From: Sulfurimonas sp.
GTDB taxonomy: Bacteria > Campylobacterota > Campylobacteria > Campylobacterales > Sulfurimonadaceae
NCBI GenBank assembly: GCA_027011725.1
Contig: JALUZQ010000173.1
Location: forward strand, 1-7,578
DNA: 7,578 nt
Direction: 5' to 3'
Below the pieces are notes generated by a model. It saw only the letters and a program-made list of their open reading frames with translations, searched no databases and had not been told where the DNA came from. Of the stretch, positions 5,382 through 7,578 are shown in pieces (within the stretch, counting starts at the first letter, position 1; each line of letters begins with the position of its first letter). The translations under genes and the position numbers were made by a program.

Positions 5382-6686
5382 GTGATATCCAAAAAAAGTA
5401 TAAGACGTAACTTCCTTATACAACTCATATTCTCTTCTGCTTCACTTATACTCATTTTTTCATCACTTTTATATTTCTACATTGAAAAATCTATTTATGA
5501 TGAGAAGGTCAATGAACTCACTCACTATGCAAAAAATATCATTAATAACAAATCGGTCTTCCAATCAACTGAAGAGATCTTCGCGGGAAACCTCTTTTCT
5601 CTTAACATTGAAATAGTCTATCTTAAGGGTAAAAATATAGACTCAGAAGTGTATGAAAAGACAGAGAAAAAACATACACTTTTAACAATCATCTACCCAT
5701 TTAAACTCGAGAACAACAGTTATTTAAAAATTACAAAAGACATTACCCCTACTAAAAAACTGCTCAATAAAATCCTGCGCTATATATTTATAATCAATAT
5801 TGCAGGCTTTATTCTAGTCATTATTTACGCTATTACTCTCTCAAAGATGCTTATAGTCCCAATAACTACACTGAGTAAAAAGCTCTCAAATATGAACGAA
5901 CATCTCATGAAACCCATCAAAACAGAGGAGCTGCCACTTGAGTTTGAACCTTTGGGAGAAACTATCAACAGGCTTATTTCAAGAATACAAAACTTTGTGA
6001 AGTACCAAAAAGAGCTCTTTATAGGGACAGCCCATGAGCTGAAGACTCCACTTGCTGTCATAAAACTCAAAAATCAGGTCACCCTTATAAAAAAACGCAG
6101 CCCTGAAGAGTACATAGAAGCACTCAAGGTGACCAATCAAACTATAGATGAAATGAACATCATCGTCTCAAATATTTTAAATATCGGTCGTCAAGAGGGA
6201 GCACAACTCGATAAACCTGTAGAAGTCGATGTTATACAGGTACTCAAACAAAAAGCGAATGATTTTAAGCTGCTTGCTGAAAATGAGCACAAAAAGCTCA
6301 TCATAGACTTCAAACCCGACGGCTTTATGGCTACGCTCCAAGTGAGCCTGCTTAACCAAATCATTCAAAACTTTTTACAAAATGCACTCAAATTCACACC
6401 AAAAGATAAAAGCGTTACTCTTAGAAGTAGACAAGATGACTTTGGACTGCTCATAGAGGTCATAGATGAGGGATGTGGCATAGATGATACCGTTGACCTC
6501 TTTGCACCTTTTAAACGTCAAGGAAACAAGTCAGGCGTTGGGCTTGGACTCTTTTTGGCAAAAAGTGCCGCAGATGCACTTGGAGCGAAAATCAGCATAA
6601 AAAACAGAGAAGACGGAGTGGATGGAACAGTTGCCTCTTTACAGCTAAATTCCAAACTCTCTTGCATAATTCCTACGAATAGATAA
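5382..6686 (+). CDS. Membrane sensor histidine kinase, likely partner of the upstream regulator
   Basis: This is a complete inner-membrane sensor kinase of 434 residues. It starts with GTG 5382, which has AAGGGG at a spacing of six. Transmembrane helix 1 is at about 11-33 and helix 2 at about 133-155. Between them is a periplasmic sensor region of about 100 residues with no cysteine and no motif I can name. A HAMP-like linker occupies about 152-205. The H-box TAHELKTPLAVIK places the phosphorylated histidine at H218, with E219 and T222 forming the ExxT phosphatase signature. The catalytic domain has an N-box around N330-N334, G1 box D362-E-G-C-G, F-box FAPFKR (374-379) and G2 box GVGLGLFLAK (385-394). 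All key residues are present, so it should be an active kinase/phosphatase. Its position 38 nt after the regulator suggests a cognate pair. The stimulus is unknown. Confidence 0.95.
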   Translation: MISKKSIRRNFLIQLIFSSASLILIFSSLLYFYIEKSIYDEKVNELTHYAKNIINNKSVFQSTEEIFAGNLFSLNIEIVYLKGKNIDSEVYEKTEKKHTLLTIIYPFKLENNSYLKITKDITPTKKLLNKILRYIFIINIAGFILVIIYAITLSKMLIVPITTLSKKLSNMNEHLMKPIKTEELPLEFEPLGETINRLISRIQNFVKYQKELFIGTAHELKTPLAVIKLKNQVTLIKKRSPEEYIEALKVTNQTIDEMNIIVSNILNIGRQEGAQLDKPVEVDVIQVLKQKANDFKLLAENEHKKLIIDFKPDGFMATLQVSLLNQIIQNFLQNALKFTPKDKSVTLRSRQDDFGLLIEVIDEGCGIDDTVDLFAPFKRQGNKSGVGLGLFLAKSAADALGAKISIKNREDGVDGTVASLQLNSKLSCIIPTNR

Positions 6687-6723
6687 ATAAAGAGGCTGAT
6701 TAAAAAATACTAAAGCTTTATTT

Positions 6724-6732
6724 TGTTATAAA
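6724..6732 (+). promoter_or_regulatory. Extended -10 promoter for the ferredoxin-ppx pair
   Basis: TGTTATAAA is a TGn-extended -10 box (TATAAA, five of six) in the 91-nt gap after the kinase. The predicted start near 6739 gives a leader of about 39 nt, with AAGG nine bases before ATG 6778. Just upstream, TAAAGCTTTA at 6711-6720 is a perfect 10-bp palindrome followed by TTTTG. It is too short to make a stable terminator stem and may be chance or a protein site. Confidence 0.5.
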
Positions 6733-6777
6733 TCGCTCACGTAATGAATACAAAGATAAAATATAAGGTTTTTTAAT

Positions 6778-7029
6778 ATGGCATTAATCATAAATGAAGA
6801 GTGTATAGCCTGCGATGCATGTCGAGAAGAGTGTCCAACATTAGCAATCGAAGAGGGTGATCCTATCTACTACATCGACCCAGATCGTTGTACAGAGTGT
6901 GTCGGTATCTATGATGAACCTGCTTGTATCTCAGTCTGTCCTGTTGACTGTATAGTACCGGACAAAGACAATGTCGAAACAATTGCCGAACTCCAGTTCA
7001 AATACAAAAACTTAGATCTAGAAGAGTAA
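6778..7029 (+). CDS. fdxA: 2[4Fe-4S] ferredoxin, Alvin type
   Basis: This is a soluble low-potential electron carrier of 83 residues. The first cluster motif is C9-x2-C12-x2-C15-x3-C19-P. The second is C38-x2-C41-x8-C50-x3-C54-P, with the insertion VGIYDEPA that is characteristic of the Allochromatium vinosum (Alvin) ferredoxin type. In that type one cluster is held by C9, C12, C15 and C54 and the other by C19, C38, C41 and C50. A ninth cysteine, C58, is also typical. A C-terminal extension of about 25 acidic residues follows, again as in the type. In H. pylori the corresponding ferredoxin accepts electrons from pyruvate oxidoreductase, and a similar role with 2-oxoacid oxidoreductases, perhaps also the reductive TCA cycle, is inferred here. 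ppx begins 3 nt after its stop. Confidence 0.96.
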   Translation: MALIINEECIACDACREECPTLAIEEGDPIYYIDPDRCTECVGIYDEPACISVCPVDCIVPDKDNVETIAELQFKYKNLDLEE

Positions 7030-7032
7030 GTT

Positions 7033-7578
7033 TTGGCAAAGAGAGTCGCAGTCATAGATATTGGTTCTAACTCGGTTAGAATGGTAATCTATGAAAAGAC
7101 ATCTCGTTTTGCTTTTCATCTGCTCTACGAAGAGAAATCGAAAGTCCGTATATCTGAAAATGCTTATGCGAACAATGGTGAACTTCAAGAAGTTCCAATG
7201 CAACGCACTTTTGATGCGCTGCATGATTTCATGCTTATTACAGACTCTTTCAAAACGAACAAAATTTTATGTGTAGCCACTTCTGCCCTGCGTGATGCAC
7301 CAAATCAAAAACTTTTCATCAACCGTGTAAAACATAAACTTAAACTCAACATAAAAGTAATTAGTGGTGAAAAAGAGGCTTACTTTGGAGCCATTGCCTG
7401 TGCAAACCTGCTACCAAAACAGCATAATGCACTCAGCATAGATATAGGTGGAGGCTCAACTGAGCTTGCTTTTATAGACAAGGACACCGTTTCACATACC
7501 CTATCATTAAAATTAGGTACAGTACGCCTGAAAGAGCTCTATTTTGACACCGGTGACATTGATGGAGCAATAGAGTAT
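7033..7578 (+). CDS. ppx: Ppx/GppA family exopolyphosphatase / guanosine pentaphosphatase (3' end cut off by window edge)
   Basis: This cytoplasmic phosphatase of the ASKHA (actin-like ATPase) fold hydrolyses terminal phosphates of polyphosphate and/or converts pppGpp to ppGpp, linking it to the stringent response. The first 182 codons are present and open to the right edge. The start is TTG 7033, three bases after the ferredoxin stop, with GAAGAG inside the ferredoxin end at a spacing of six. From this start the N-terminus is AKRVAVIDIGSNSVRMVIYE, exactly where the phosphate-1 loop of the family begins. SALRDAPN (84-91), SGEKEAYFG (111-119, with E115 as the probable catalytic glutamate) and the phosphate-2 loop SIDIGGGSTEL (135-145) follow. 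The ferredoxin-ppx/gppA order matches HP0277-HP0278 as I remember it. The sequence does not decide between Ppx and GppA activity. Confidence 0.94.
   Translation, partial: MAKRVAVIDIGSNSVRMVIYEKTSRFAFHLLYEEKSKVRISENAYANNGELQEVPMQRTFDALHDFMLITDSFKTNKILCVATSALRDAPNQKLFINRVKHKLKLNIKVISGEKEAYFGAIACANLLPKQHNALSIDIGGGSTELAFIDKDTVSHTLSLKLGTVRLKELYFDTGDIDGAIEY

Noticed and set aside
5825..6368. Two minus-strand open frames inside the histidine kinase gene
   Set aside because: Antisense shadows; no start signals and no known domain.
6711..6720. TAAAGCTTTA palindrome after the kinase as terminator or operator
   Set aside because: Ten bases with no room for a loop and only four T following; a 10-bp AT-rich palindrome is expected by chance in such DNA.
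7018..7276. Short open frames on both strands over the start of ppx
   Set aside because: The TTG-initiated frame from 7033 matches the Ppx/GppA family throughout, so these are shadows.

Overview
The window looks like chromosomal DNA from a free-living member of the Campylobacterota (former Epsilonproteobacteria), in the Sulfurimonas/Sulfuricurvum/Sulfurovum range. Four things suggest this. The DNA is AT-rich. The promoters have TGn-extended -10 boxes and little or no -35 box. TTG and GTG starts are frequent. Several proteins and gene pairs are familiar from Helicobacter and Campylobacter: nadA-nadC, ferredoxin followed by ppx/gppA, and a response regulator whose output domain matches what I remember of HsrA/CosR almost word for word. 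Genus-level placement is inference.

Left block, minus strand (1-3479). In transcription order it holds a small exported two-cysteine protein, nadA, nadC, flhB and the start of a gene running off the left edge. nadA has its own promoter. nadA and nadC overlap by 4 nt (ATGA), flhB follows after 25 nt, and the edge gene after 7 nt. De novo NAD synthesis (quinolinate synthase, quinolinate phosphoribosyltransferase) thus appears co-transcribed with the flagellar export switch FlhB.

Middle block, plus strand (3627-4571). plsY (acyl-phosphate:glycerol-3-phosphate acyltransferase) is followed with no intervening base by folB (dihydroneopterin aldolase). This is a housekeeping lipid/folate pair read away from the minus-strand block.

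Signalling block, plus strand (4608-6686). An OmpR-family regulator of the HsrA/CosR type is followed after 38 nt by a complete membrane histidine kinase. In H. pylori and C. jejuni this regulator is an orphan with a degenerate receiver. Here the receiver is canonical (D8, D51, S79, K101) and has an apparent partner. The 38-nt junction combines a perfect extended -10 box overlapping the regulator's stop codon with a hairpin that hides the kinase's ribosome binding site. The predicted start of the internal transcript falls inside the hairpin's left arm. That architecture could make kinase translation depend on which promoter made the mRNA, and it is the most interesting regulatory feature here.

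Right block, plus strand (6724-7578). An Alvin-type 2[4Fe-4S] ferredoxin is followed by a Ppx/GppA exopolyphosphatase cut by the right edge, the same order as I remember in H. pylori (HP0277-HP0278). No mobile elements, CRISPR arrays, rRNA or tRNA genes were seen. No intergenic stretch exceeds about 150 bases.
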